From positions 124,001 through 188,000 of the forward strand of contig NZ_QICN01000005.1 of assembly GCF_003201205.1 (NCBI RefSeq): a stretch of DNA of 64,000 nucleotides, written 5' to 3'. The position numbers were made by a program, and so were the translations under genes. The stretch's first letter is position 1. Every line of letters starts with the position of its first letter. The notes under the pieces are model-generated. The model saw only the letters and a program-made list of their open reading frames with translations, was not told where the DNA came from and did no database searches. This DNA comes from Sinimarinibacterium flocculans (GTDB lineage Bacteria; Pseudomonadota; Gammaproteobacteria; Nevskiales; Nevskiaceae). This document shows positions 39,197 to 47,954 of the stretch, in pieces.

Positions 39197-39949
39197 TCAG
39201 CCGCGTCCGAACAGGAAGTCCGCCTGGATCGCTACACCTCGTTCGTCATAGGACATGTTGTAGACGCCCCGCAGCGAAAATCCACGTTCGCGCAACCATG
39301 CGATCACTTCGTCCGCGAAGGCCTGCCCCGCATACAGCTCCACAAAGGAACATTCGACATATGCCCAACTGAAACACCCGATCAGCGAACCACATCCCTC
39401 GAGCGCCTGCAGTTCGTATCCCTGGACATCGATCTTGAGGAGCGCAGGCTCCGCGATCTGCGTGGCGTCGACATACGTGTCCAACGGACCTACCTCGATC
39501 ACGAGCGTGCCGGTCTCCGCGGTGCCATCGAACAGTTCGCTCTGCCTGTCAGTGATCGGCAACAAGGATGACGAGTCATCACGCGCGGAAAGGTGCATGG
39601 CGGACCGACTGCGAGCCGGCCCGACAGCAGCTTCGTGCAGATGAACATCTGCGGCGCCGGAGAAAATCGTCCGAAAGACGCCCGCTGGTTCACGCAGTGG
39701 CTCGAATGCGATCAGGCATGCATCCGGCCAGGCGTGCTTCGCCGCCAAGGCGAACTGACCACGATTGGCTCCAATGTCGACCACCGTAGCCATATGCCCG
39801 AGGCTCCCGAGCACCGGTGCATGCTCCACGCCGGCCGCCACGCCGTGCTTCATGAGCACCGCCCTCATAGATCCGCTCGAGGCAATGCGGGCGAGCTTAC
39901 GTGCCCGAACGGAGAGCTGCGAAACCAGCCGCCTGACACTTCTAGCCAT
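39197..39949 (-). CDS. FkbM family methyltransferase
   Basis: A 250-residue SAM-dependent methyltransferase. Motif I is TVVDIGANRGQFALAAKHAWPD and the FkbM-specific part is LKIDVQGYELQALEGC. A basic N-terminus (ARSVRRLVSQLSVRARK) may associate with the membrane. FkbM enzymes O-methylate sugars in many surface polysaccharides. The ATG at 39949 overlaps the stop of the upstream GT4 gene by eight bases, which suggests coupling; the frame is open further upstream but over antisense-like sequence. Confidence 0.85.
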   Translation of the reverse strand: MARSVRRLVSQLSVRARKLARIASSGSMRAVLMKHGVAAGVEHAPVLGSLGHMATVVDIGANRGQFALAAKHAWPDACLIAFEPLREPAGVFRTIFSGAADVHLHEAAVGPARSRSAMHLSARDDSSSLLPITDRQSELFDGTAETGTLVIEVGPLDTYVDATQIAEPALLKIDVQGYELQALEGCGSLIGCFSWAYVECSFVELYAGQAFADEVIAWLRERGFSLRGVYNMSYDERGVAIQADFLFGRG

Positions 39950-41168
39950 GTTCTCGCACGCTCCCTGCGGACGCATCCGGTGACGGGCTGCCGGTTCGAC
40001 GCGAGTGTCCCCTGATCGCTGCCTCGTAGGCTTCCACGTGGCGGTCGGCACATTGCTCCAAGGAAGCATGACTCTCGACGAAATCACGGCCGGCGAGCCC
40101 CATTGCAGTGCGCGCCCCTGCATCCAGGAGTCGAGCGACCGTAACGTCGGCGACAGCGACCGGATCTTGTTCTGCGATGACGAACCCGGACCGACCTTCC
40201 TGGATCAACTCCCCGATGGAGCCGACATCGAAACTGACGACTGGCAGCCCCAACGCCATCGCTTCCTCCATCGAGGTTGGAATACCTTCCGACTGCGGGC
40301 GCGGCGTCATCCAGAAGATATCCATGGCCTGCGCATAGCGATGAACCTGCCCCTTGGGATCGAGAAGAAGAAGATCACGGCCCACTTCCAGGCCCAGCTC
40401 GGTGGCCAGGCGGAGCAGTCCCTCGCGATACGCGCGATGAACGTCGTAGCTCGCCCCCAAAATCAGGAAACGACAATCCGGCGCGCGCCGCCTCAACTCT
40501 GCCGCTGCCCGAATGAAGCTGTCGTGGCCCTTCTGCGGATTGACGTTTCCGACAGTCCCGACCACCAGTGACGCATCGTCGATCCCGAGTTCGAGGCGAA
40601 CCTCACGGCGAACCGCTGCACTCTGGGCAAACAAACGCAGGTCTACAGGGGGGAAAAAGTTGATCAGCGCGCCGCCGGCGCGTACGCATCCCGGATGTCC
40701 TTTCGCCACCACGCGACCAGTGCACATGACCGCATCCGCGTAGTGCCGCACCACGGGAGCCAGCACCCGCCGCAGGGGAACTGGCGTGAAAGTATCCAGG
40801 ATCTGCCATACCACAGGAACACAGGCGCGGTCCGCGGCGATCGCCCCGTGTGGGTTGACCAGGCCATTGATCTGGACCACATCAATGCCACGCTGTCGGA
40901 TCAGCGCCTCTATTCCGTTCAGGTCGGAGCGAAAGTCGCGCATGAACCGGAAGTGCGTCAACGGATTCCGCGATGCGCGAAGGCGGCGCAATGGAAGCTG
41001 AACGACATCTACCCCGGCACTGCGCATCCGGTCGGCGGCGTTCCCCGGCTCGTCCGGAAGCAACACTGTCGTTTGAACGCCGCGCCGCGCCATGACGGGA
41101 GACAGCCGCGTATTGCGGTTGTGGGGGCCGCCAAAGACCGGATAGTGAATGATGCTGAGGACGCGCAT
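39942..41168 (-). CDS. GT4 family glycosyltransferase
   Basis: A 408-residue GT-B transferase. It starts MRVLSIIHYPVFGGPHNRNTR; the C-terminal domain has VVGTVGNVNPQKGHDSFIRAA and the donor-binding E-x7-E-type motif SMEEAMALGLPVVSFDVGSIGEL. The start ATG overlaps the epimerase stop (ATGA). Together with the WcaI-like enzyme it is one of only two ordinary glycosyltransferases in the locus. The donor sugar is unknown; UDP-galactose, UDP-sulfoquinovose or GDP-mannose are all possible from genes nearby. Confidence 0.87.
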   Translation of the reverse strand: MRVLSIIHYPVFGGPHNRNTRLSPVMARRGVQTTVLLPDEPGNAADRMRSAGVDVVQLPLRRLRASRNPLTHFRFMRDFRSDLNGIEALIRQRGIDVVQINGLVNPHGAIAADRACVPVVWQILDTFTPVPLRRVLAPVVRHYADAVMCTGRVVAKGHPGCVRAGGALINFFPPVDLRLFAQSAAVRREVRLELGIDDASLVVGTVGNVNPQKGHDSFIRAAAELRRRAPDCRFLILGASYDVHRAYREGLLRLATELGLEVGRDLLLLDPKGQVHRYAQAMDIFWMTPRPQSEGIPTSMEEAMALGLPVVSFDVGSIGELIQEGRSGFVIAEQDPVAVADVTVARLLDAGARTAMGLAGRDFVESHASLEQCADRHVEAYEAAIRGHSRRTGSPSPDASAGSVREHG

Positions 41169-42121
41169 CAGGAGTCCGAGGTCTCGATCTGCAGCGCTTG
41201 GTCGCCCAGAGCGGAAAACCACTCCCATGTCGCCGCCAAGCCGTCCTGCAAGGTCCAGCGGGAGCGGAATCCGAAAGCGGACTCCGCCTTGTCGCACCTC
41301 GCGAAGTTGCGTGCGACCTCACCGGCCCTGGCCGGTCGGAACTCGATGGGATGGGCCGGCTTTCCGGCAATGTCCCTCAGCGTGCGCGCGAGCTCAAGCA
41401 CGGTTGTCTCCCGGCGCGATGCCAGGTGGTACACCTCTCCTGCTGGAGACTCTGCACCAAGAGCTGCAGAGATGCCCGCGCACAGGTCCTCGACGTGGAT
41501 GTAGTCCCTCGATGCAGACCCATCTCCATAGATGACGATCGGCTGATCGCGCATCAAGGCCTTGATGAAAAGCGTCACCGCCCCCTTCTTGTGCGCGCTG
41601 TGCGGTCCGTAGACGTTACCGAACCTCAGGCAAGTGGTGTGCAGTCCAGATGCCTTCGCGAAGGCGTGCGCGTAGGCTTCGCCACAGAGCTTGCTGGCCC
41701 CGTACGGCGATATCGGCTTCGGTAGCGATTCCTCGCTTACTGGCGGCGTGGCATCTCCTATGAGAGCGCCGCCCGTCGACGCAAAGATCACTCGGCCGAC
41801 TTGCGCATCAAGCGCAGCTTTCAACACATTGAACGTTCCTTGAACGTTTGCGGTGAAGTTCGTCAGGGGATCACTCACTGATTCGACAACTGAGCCGTAG
41901 GCAGCCAGATGCACGACCGACTCCATACTGCCCATCGCGTCTCCGAGCGCCTTGGCGTCGAGAATATTGCCCACAACCATCTCGGCCGCATCCGGCTCCC
42001 AACCGGTTGGCGACGATCGCTCGAGGGAATCGAAGACGCGCAGGCGGTGCTCTCCTGACATCTGCTTGACGAGATTCGTACCTACGAAGCCTCGTCCACC
42101 CGTTATCAAGGTTGTACCCAT
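41168..42121 (-). CDS. NAD-dependent sugar epimerase/dehydratase
   Basis: A 317-residue extended SDR. The cofactor site is TLITGGRGFVGTNLVKQ, the catalytic residues lie in ASTGGALIGD and SPYGASKLCGEAYAH (YxxxK), and RFGNVYGP and GDGSASRDYIHVEDL are typical of UDP-glucose 4-epimerase-like enzymes. The substrate cannot be told. It is distinct from the GalE encoded at the head of the locus and may make a second nucleotide sugar. Confidence 0.85.
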   Translation of the reverse strand: MGTTLITGGRGFVGTNLVKQMSGEHRLRVFDSLERSSPTGWEPDAAEMVVGNILDAKALGDAMGSMESVVHLAAYGSVVESVSDPLTNFTANVQGTFNVLKAALDAQVGRVIFASTGGALIGDATPPVSEESLPKPISPYGASKLCGEAYAHAFAKASGLHTTCLRFGNVYGPHSAHKKGAVTLFIKALMRDQPIVIYGDGSASRDYIHVEDLCAGISAALGAESPAGEVYHLASRRETTVLELARTLRDIAGKPAHPIEFRPARAGEVARNFARCDKAESAFGFRSRWTLQDGLAATWEWFSALGDQALQIETSDS

Positions 42122-42266
42122 CGTCCTACCTCTTCGTTCGACATCCGTTCGTCAGCACACCGAAATCCTCAACGCCGCTTGGCACGCGCATGGAGGGTTG
42201 GTCTGCGACCCTGATCTTGCCTGTCACTCGGCACTCCCAAGGGACCTACGGGCAATGACCCCACGC

Positions 42267-43697
42267 CTAGGCCCGAGCCCGCGCAAGCGGCATATGCATC
42301 GTGGACACCCGTGTCGGAGAGCTCTCCGGCGCGGGAGCAGAAGTTGCCCGGACGTACTCCGCCAAGAATATGGCCAGACAAGTCATGTCGATCAAGGACA
42401 GCCCTCCTCCGCCACCACCTACCATCATCCTCACGAGCGGCAGTGCCGGCAGGCCGCTGACCCATATCTGCGCTCGCACTACCGCTTCGTCGCCTCTTCC
42501 GCCCGAGATCACGTGCCTCGCCCAGACCACGAGGAGCACGACATAGAAGCCGACTGCGATGACGAATCCCGGATATCCCGCTTCATACCAGGCAGCGAGA
42601 AAAAGGTTGTGAATCTGCATGTCATCTGCAACGACGCCAATGGACCCGCTCAGAGTCGCTCCAATACCGTAACCCGTCAGTGGACGATCCCCGATGGCCT
42701 TCATCGACTCCCGGATCATGGCCAGTCGCGGGTCGTCGCCGATCTGTGAAACGCGTGCCGCAACTACGTCGAGGACCGACACCAGCGCCTCTGCGGATAC
42801 CACAGCCAGTAGCAGACAGGCAGCAATCGCCGACATCAGGATCAGCAGCGTCGACAGACGAATGCCGCGCCTCGCTGATGAGGCCCCTCGACGCCGATTC
42901 TTGAAGTACGCCGACATGGAAACGGCAGCGATGCCCAATGCCAGAGCAAGCCAGTTCGATCGGCTCACGCTGAGCACCACGAGAATCAGCGACAGGCCGC
43001 CGAATATCCAGGAAGCGGCCAAGCGGAGAGAGCCACGTCGGCGGCGATTCTGGCGATACGCGTTGGTCAGGAAAAAGTAGAGGACGAACGCACCGACCAG
43101 TGTGTTCCGCAGCGAGGTGCTGATGAAGTTCGCGTCGTCGCGCGTCAGCGTCTCGCCACCGGCAGCCGCATTGAAAAGCTTCGGATAGAACCCGAACTGC
43201 AGCGCGACCAGGTCGCGGCTCACCGCCGCCTGAACATACTCGATGAGAAAGTGGCGCCCCTGTTGCGCGAATGTGAGTTCAGCCACAGCCAGGAACATCA
43301 GGCAACCGGCAGCGGCGCCCCAGACTCCAACAACGTTCTTGTCCTGCATCTGCATGTTTCGCCAGGAGCCATACAGGATGAGAAACATGGCGAAGTAGAC
43401 AGTGTCCTTGCCTATGGCAACGAATCCAGCGACCGACGGACTCCAGATCAGCGTCGACCAGCACCAGACGAGATAGGCGGCGAAGAGTACGAAGAACGCT
43501 GCTGACAGTCCGCGCTTGGGCCACCGTACAACCTGCCGCCCCCATGCAAGCAGGGCGCCGCCGAGGACTGCGGCGAACGCCAGATGCACTGGCTTGACCG
43601 AGAAGCCCTCGCCCCGGACCAGACTGAACCAGATCAACGGCTGCGCCGATACAAAGGCCAGTACGGCGACCACTGCAATCTTCTGTCGGCGTATCAT
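42267..43697 (-). CDS. Wzy/WaaL-type O-antigen polymerase or ligase
   Basis: A 476-residue polytopic membrane protein with about ten helices and a large periplasmic loop around residues 310-360, which contains RESMKAIGDRPLTGYGIGATLSG and the histidine in MQIHNLFLAAWYEAGYPG. This GxG..H-NLxL pattern is the mark of the O-antigen ligase/polymerase family. As the only such protein in the locus, it is most likely the Wzy polymerase that joins flipped repeat units. A serine-rich tail follows. It is separated by about 100-150 bases from its neighbours on both sides. Confidence 0.85.
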   Translation of the reverse strand: MIRRQKIAVVAVLAFVSAQPLIWFSLVRGEGFSVKPVHLAFAAVLGGALLAWGRQVVRWPKRGLSAAFFVLFAAYLVWCWSTLIWSPSVAGFVAIGKDTVYFAMFLILYGSWRNMQMQDKNVVGVWGAAAGCLMFLAVAELTFAQQGRHFLIEYVQAAVSRDLVALQFGFYPKLFNAAAGGETLTRDDANFISTSLRNTLVGAFVLYFFLTNAYRQNRRRRGSLRLAASWIFGGLSLILVVLSVSRSNWLALALGIAAVSMSAYFKNRRRGASSARRGIRLSTLLILMSAIAACLLLAVVSAEALVSVLDVVAARVSQIGDDPRLAMIRESMKAIGDRPLTGYGIGATLSGSIGVVADDMQIHNLFLAAWYEAGYPGFVIAVGFYVVLLVVWARHVISGGRGDEAVVRAQIWVSGLPALPLVRMMVGGGGGGLSLIDMTCLAIFLAEYVRATSAPAPESSPTRVSTMHMPLARARA

Positions 43698-43800
43698 CGG
43701 CGCCCCCTCGCCGGGACCTCATCGGCAGAAGTGCCTCCAGAAGCAAGCGACACTGCAGCCCGCGCCGCCCGGATACCACTCAACATCCGTACGAGTCCGA

Positions 43801-44535
43801 TCATCTTTCGGCCTCGCGCATGAGCCGCTCGTATACGTGAACGGCCCGCCGCTCCAGACGACTCCCCTCCAGCCCCGCCCAGTGACGCTCGATCTCGAGC
43901 TTGCGCCGGTGACGCTCCGCTGACGGTCGCGCAACACTGGTCTGCTGAACCACGCCATCACCGAATCGCAGCGCATTGCGCCGCTCGATGGCGGCAAAGC
44001 AAGCGTCCACGTTACCGGAAGTATGCTCGAACCGGGGAAAGTCCGTGCCAAAACGTCCGTTCACTCGATCGAGCACGCTACCGAAGTCCGCGGTCACCTG
44101 CTCGAAGCTGGCGATCACGAATCGCCCTGTCAGTGGCAGGACTTTCTCATGAAAATGAATCCATGACTGCAGTGCCTGCCGCACCGCCACTTCCGGGTGC
44201 CGGATCATGAACGACAACACCGAGTCGCGTGGCCGTCGAACGATGAGAACGATGGGCTTTCCCAAGCGAGCGGCCTGGATCAGCTGTGCCGGCGCATGGC
44301 AGTGGTGGGCGATGTCGTAGCGCCTTGGCTCGACCTGACGGAGGGCTGCAACGGCAAACGTATTGCCGCTTCTAGGAAACGCTTCGATGACCAGGTCGGT
44401 ATGTGGCCCGACAATCGTCGCGCCGTCCGGGTCACGCTGCTTCGCGCGCATCAACGGAAGGTACAGCGCGGGAATATGCGAGATCGAAGTACGTACCCAG
44501 TAGCGGGTGCGCACCACTGCCGTACGCAGGTTCAT
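43801..44535 (-). CDS. sulfotransferase family protein, second of two
   Basis: A 244-residue protein with the PAPS-binding signatures of sulfotransferases: the 5'-phosphosulfate loop in IEAFPRSGNTFAVAAL (about residues 50-65), and a 3'-phosphate site in VLIVRRPRDSVLSFMIRHP (about 95-113). The ATG at 44535 overlaps the stop of the first sulfotransferase (ATGA); a GTG five codons upstream is an alternative. It would move sulfate from PAPS to a polysaccharide hydroxyl. It shares little sequence with its neighbour, so the two probably modify different positions. Confidence 0.82.
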   Translation of the reverse strand: MNLRTAVVRTRYWVRTSISHIPALYLPLMRAKQRDPDGATIVGPHTDLVIEAFPRSGNTFAVAALRQVEPRRYDIAHHCHAPAQLIQAARLGKPIVLIVRRPRDSVLSFMIRHPEVAVRQALQSWIHFHEKVLPLTGRFVIASFEQVTADFGSVLDRVNGRFGTDFPRFEHTSGNVDACFAAIERRNALRFGDGVVQQTSVARPSAERHRRKLEIERHWAGLEGSRLERRAVHVYERLMREAER

Positions 44536-45455
44536 CTGGACACCTGCCACTTGCCAAGGTCAACGCCGATCAACTCGCTGGTACGCTGAATCTCCTGCTC
44601 GTAGTAGCTCTCCAGACGTGCACGGATGTCGCCCCTGAGCTCTGGCTTGTCGTTTCCGAGAAGACCCCTGAGGACGTAGCGGTCCAGAGCCGTGATCGCT
44701 GCAGCCGGCAGCCAACGGTGCGGATACCGGCGCTTCTCGATGAGCTTGCCTGAGCCAGCATCGTAGGCGTACAGGAATCGATTCCTGAGCGTGAGAAGCC
44801 GCAGGCGCGAAAGCGAGTAGACGCCTGCATTGGCGAGCTCCGGAAGCGGGCCGAGGGATGAGTGCTCCAGCCTCAGGAAGCTGCACAGCCGGCGCACCGC
44901 ATCATTCGGGGTAGCCTGGATTTCCTCCTGAAGCAGGACCAGCATCTGATGGGCGGGAAACAGGGCCCGGTACCGCTCCAGGTGCGTCGCATAGTTTCCG
45001 TACTCCAGCAGCTCGCGCGCCTTGGGACCGCCGTATGCCTCGCCGTCGAGCAGGCGCGCGAGGGCGACGTTGATGTCCGCTACCGGCAGAAAGCCCAGCT
45101 TGACGTAGAAGTAGTAGGCGGAAAGGAGGCGATCGATAGGATTGCGCAGCACCACGACGAGCTGCGCGTCGGGGATGATCCGGCGAATCCTCGCTGGCAC
45201 TTCGGGGCGCCCCAGGTAATCCGGCCGCTTGATCCCGAGGCGCCTTTCGTGACATCCGCGAAAGAGCGCACGCAACGCATCGCTGTCGCCTTCTCCGAAC
45301 TCAGGGTCCTCGAAGAACCGCGTCTCGTCTTTCGGCATGTACACATCGGGGTGCTCTCTGAGTACCGTCTGAACGAAAGTCGATGCCGATTTCTGCGCCC
45401 CGATGATCAGAAAATCAGGAAGCCTCGTGTTTTTGACTGTGGGGCGCCCGCTCAT
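44532..45455 (-). CDS. sulfotransferase family protein, first of two
   Basis: A 307-residue cytosolic sulfotransferase. The 5'-phosphosulfate loop is LIIGAQKSASTFVQTVLREHP (about residues 16-36) and the 3'-phosphate motif is VVVLRNPIDRLLSAYYFYV (about 97-115), both close to consensus. It has the size of bacterial carbohydrate O-sulfotransferases. Its start overlaps the glycosidase-like gene and its end overlaps the second sulfotransferase by four bases each, so all three are likely coupled. PAPS must come from sulfate-activation genes outside the window. Confidence 0.87.
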   Translation of the reverse strand: MSGRPTVKNTRLPDFLIIGAQKSASTFVQTVLREHPDVYMPKDETRFFEDPEFGEGDSDALRALFRGCHERRLGIKRPDYLGRPEVPARIRRIIPDAQLVVVLRNPIDRLLSAYYFYVKLGFLPVADINVALARLLDGEAYGGPKARELLEYGNYATHLERYRALFPAHQMLVLLQEEIQATPNDAVRRLCSFLRLEHSSLGPLPELANAGVYSLSRLRLLTLRNRFLYAYDAGSGKLIEKRRYPHRWLPAAAITALDRYVLRGLLGNDKPELRGDIRARLESYYEQEIQRTSELIGVDLGKWQVSR

Positions 45456-47137
45456 GACTCAAGCCTGATCTCGCGAAGACCGACCGGACCTGCGAACTGA
45501 ATGCCGTGCCACCTTCTGAACGACAGGCTGCTATCAGAGAAGACGCTCCGGCCATCAACTGACAGACTCGCCCACTCCGGAGCCAGCGCCACCTCTGAAG
45601 CCCCCACCTGCCGCTGTACTTTCTGCGAACTCGGTGCGGGCCAACGTGGCTGCGCCGGCGCAGCGATGATGCTCGCGCCGCCTTCTGTCACCTTGACCCA
45701 GGCAAACTCCTGCCTGCGCTGCGGATCATCGACCTCCGCCCGCAGATAGAACTCCCAGTGCCGTGCCGTCGGTCGCCAGCTCAGTCGAACGGTCGAGCGT
45801 GGGGTCATTGAGCGTTCGATATCCAGCAGGCGCTCACTGCCCTCTTCTCGCGCGGGAATGCTGAGGTACCTGCCACCATTCTCCGACTGCATCGCAGCAC
45901 CAGGCAGGTCCGAGAAACCTGTCAAATCGATACGTAGCGGACTTCGCTCGGGTGGGGCACTCCTCTGAAGGATCACCCCCGTCCCCGGGAGCAGGACCCT
46001 GCGTCCGCTCATACGATCACCTTCGGGGGTGTAGTACTCGCCTTGCAGGCTCAGCACGCCACCTTCTCCGTCGTCGGGAGCAACCGCTACCAGCCCAGAA
46101 CGATACTGCCTGGTGAAGAGCCCGTCGTGCGCTCGGAATCGACCTTCCGCCGGCCCGAGAGACACCCGCCAATCGGCATACACGGAAAGCCCGCCGCTTC
46201 TTCCGCGCACTGTCGGGTGCTGGAACGTCGCGTGATACTTGAAGGCAGTGTGCGGTCCTGCAGCGAGCAGATAGGCAGCGTAAAGGTAGCGCTGCCGCGC
46301 GTAGTCCTCTGCATAATCCGTGTACGACCAGCGTCCGCGGCCGAACGCGTAGACGCGACGGTCTGCGGATGCGGACACCATGGACTCGAGATAGGGCTGG
46401 ATATCGCTCGAGAAACTGGCACTCTCGTCTTCGGGTTCGCCGCCGAAATACTCGATGATCGCTGCATCTGCGACCGACAAGAGGCTGGCCTGATCTTTGA
46501 CGGAATCAGGCCCGAAGTTCCAAAGCCCGTTGTAGAGAATGGTTCGTTGCCCCAGGCTCTGCCTGAGTACCTGCAGCATCTTGTCGATGCCCTCGGCGTA
46601 AGCTCGACAGAAGTCGACCTCCTTTGCGCAGAGTCTGGCGAGCGGCCTGGGCCTGTATCTGGGTGTACGGACCAGCAGATCAAGTGCTACTCCGTCATAC
46701 CCCCCCTTCCTCACGGCGTTTCCGATCGTCTCGGCCATGCGCGAGCGATAGCCGGCATCGGTCACCTTGCCGAAACCGGGGATCGTCTTGCCACCCCGCG
46801 ATGCGATCAGGTACTTGTGCGGGTTCCGCTCGATCCAGTCCGAGAGCCCCGTGCTTCCCGGCGTACCTGCGATGTTGCGGTTCACCCAAGCATACATGAG
46901 CAACGGCACGTCACTTGCGCGGCGGCGCAGCCGTGCCACTGCTTCTGCGTCGCCGCGCCCTGCCGGCATGCGTAGTGCCACGACTGATGCGTAGTCCTTC
47001 AGAATGCCTGACACCTGCAGGTCGATCCGCGTGGGCTGGCTTGCGGCGATCCAGAACGGCGTCTGCTGCTGCGCTACGCATGGAAAGGCGAGCATCATCG
47101 AACACGCCATGAAGGGCACCTTCAAGGAGCCGGTCAC
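45452..47137 (-). CDS. secreted glycoside-hydrolase-like protein
   Basis: A 561-residue exported protein with signal peptide (MACSMMLAFPCVAQQ). Residues about 28-330 look like a TIM-barrel of the hypothetical glycoside hydrolase (GHL) type: VPLLMYAWVNRN, PGFGKVTDAGYRSRMAETI, KGGYDGVALDLLVRTP and AAIIEYFGGEP, with candidate acids in DGVALD and IIEYF. The last 190 residues appear beta-rich and could bind carbohydrate. No characterised family is certain. Its stop overlaps the sulfotransferase start. It may trim, release or edit the EPS in the periplasm (inference from context). Confidence 0.6.
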   Translation of the reverse strand: MTGSLKVPFMACSMMLAFPCVAQQQTPFWIAASQPTRIDLQVSGILKDYASVVALRMPAGRGDAEAVARLRRRASDVPLLMYAWVNRNIAGTPGSTGLSDWIERNPHKYLIASRGGKTIPGFGKVTDAGYRSRMAETIGNAVRKGGYDGVALDLLVRTPRYRPRPLARLCAKEVDFCRAYAEGIDKMLQVLRQSLGQRTILYNGLWNFGPDSVKDQASLLSVADAAIIEYFGGEPEDESASFSSDIQPYLESMVSASADRRVYAFGRGRWSYTDYAEDYARQRYLYAAYLLAAGPHTAFKYHATFQHPTVRGRSGGLSVYADWRVSLGPAEGRFRAHDGLFTRQYRSGLVAVAPDDGEGGVLSLQGEYYTPEGDRMSGRRVLLPGTGVILQRSAPPERSPLRIDLTGFSDLPGAAMQSENGGRYLSIPAREEGSERLLDIERSMTPRSTVRLSWRPTARHWEFYLRAEVDDPQRRQEFAWVKVTEGGASIIAAPAQPRWPAPSSQKVQRQVGASEVALAPEWASLSVDGRSVFSDSSLSFRRWHGIQFAGPVGLREIRLES

Positions 47138-47217
47138 CGCGACGCCCCTCTGACGCGCCGGTGGCGCTGCGGCAGCCTGCCTCCGAACGGTCCGGCGAAG
47201 GTACCCGCCATCAGTAT

Positions 47218-47874
47218 CTACGCCTTCTCGAGAACAGCGATATTCGAGAAGGACCAGCCTGGAAAGAGTTTCGAGAGTCCGATCTCAACCTTCTTGAGCG
47301 GAGAGCTGACCGGCGTTCTCCTCGGAAAGAGAAACACCTCGTCATGATCTAGGCGTATGACCTTTGCCTTGAGGATGTTGGTCAGGAAGTTCAGCCAGTG
47401 TCCACGGTCCCAGGTCATGACATGGCCCTGGTTCGCCTGATACTTGCGAAAGGCCGCCTTCATGAAGTTGGCCGGATTGACGGGGTTGGGCACCGCTACG
47501 ACAAGACGCCCTGTCGGCTTCAAGGCATCGAAGATCTTGCGGACCGCGTCAACAGGATTGTTGAGGTGCTCGAGGACATGGCAAAGAATGATGGTGTCGT
47601 AACCCGATCCGGCGGCGGAGATATCGAACGAATCTTCCGACAGAAGGAAGGTCCCTGAGACGATGTGCTCGATCTTGGAGAATCCGTGCGACTGCACGTC
47701 AGCGGCATACAGCTCGAGCTCGGGGCGCAGGCGGTGCAACTCCCGAAGAATCTGCCCTCCGCCACTACCGATATCGAGGACTTTTCCCGCTGGGGTGTAT
47801 TCGGCTGCCAGCTCCGCTATCAGGGAGTGATACAACTTTGGCGCTTTCTCAAAATCCAGATGAACAGTTTGCAT
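47218..47874 (-). CDS. class I SAM-dependent methyltransferase
   Basis: A 218-residue methyltransferase with motif I VLDIGSGGGQILREL (about residues 32-46), an acidic loop AADVQS and the post-motif ILCHVLEHLNNPVDAVRKIF, as in Methyltransf_11/23 enzymes. The C-terminus adds a helical segment. It is probably a sugar methyltransferase of the EPS pathway; the target is unknown. It is flanked by about 80 bases on each side. Confidence 0.82.
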   Translation of the reverse strand: MQTVHLDFEKAPKLYHSLIAELAAEYTPAGKVLDIGSGGGQILRELHRLRPELELYAADVQSHGFSKIEHIVSGTFLLSEDSFDISAAGSGYDTIILCHVLEHLNNPVDAVRKIFDALKPTGRLVVAVPNPVNPANFMKAAFRKYQANQGHVMTWDRGHWLNFLTNILKAKVIRLDHDEVFLFPRRTPVSSPLKKVEIGLSKLFPGWSFSNIAVLEKA

Positions 47875-47954
47875 GAGGGGCTCAGGGCAGTGGGTCTAGC
47901 GTGAATCGTCTCGTTCCCGACAACGAAGAGGGCGGTGGTTTCGATGCAGCCGAT

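Noticed and set aside
39942-41168. SqdX/SqdD-type sulfoquinovosyl diacylglycerol synthase
   Set aside because: The protein is a general GT4 without sequence I could tie to SqdX. Sulfolipid synthesis cannot be excluded, but nothing here supports it directly.
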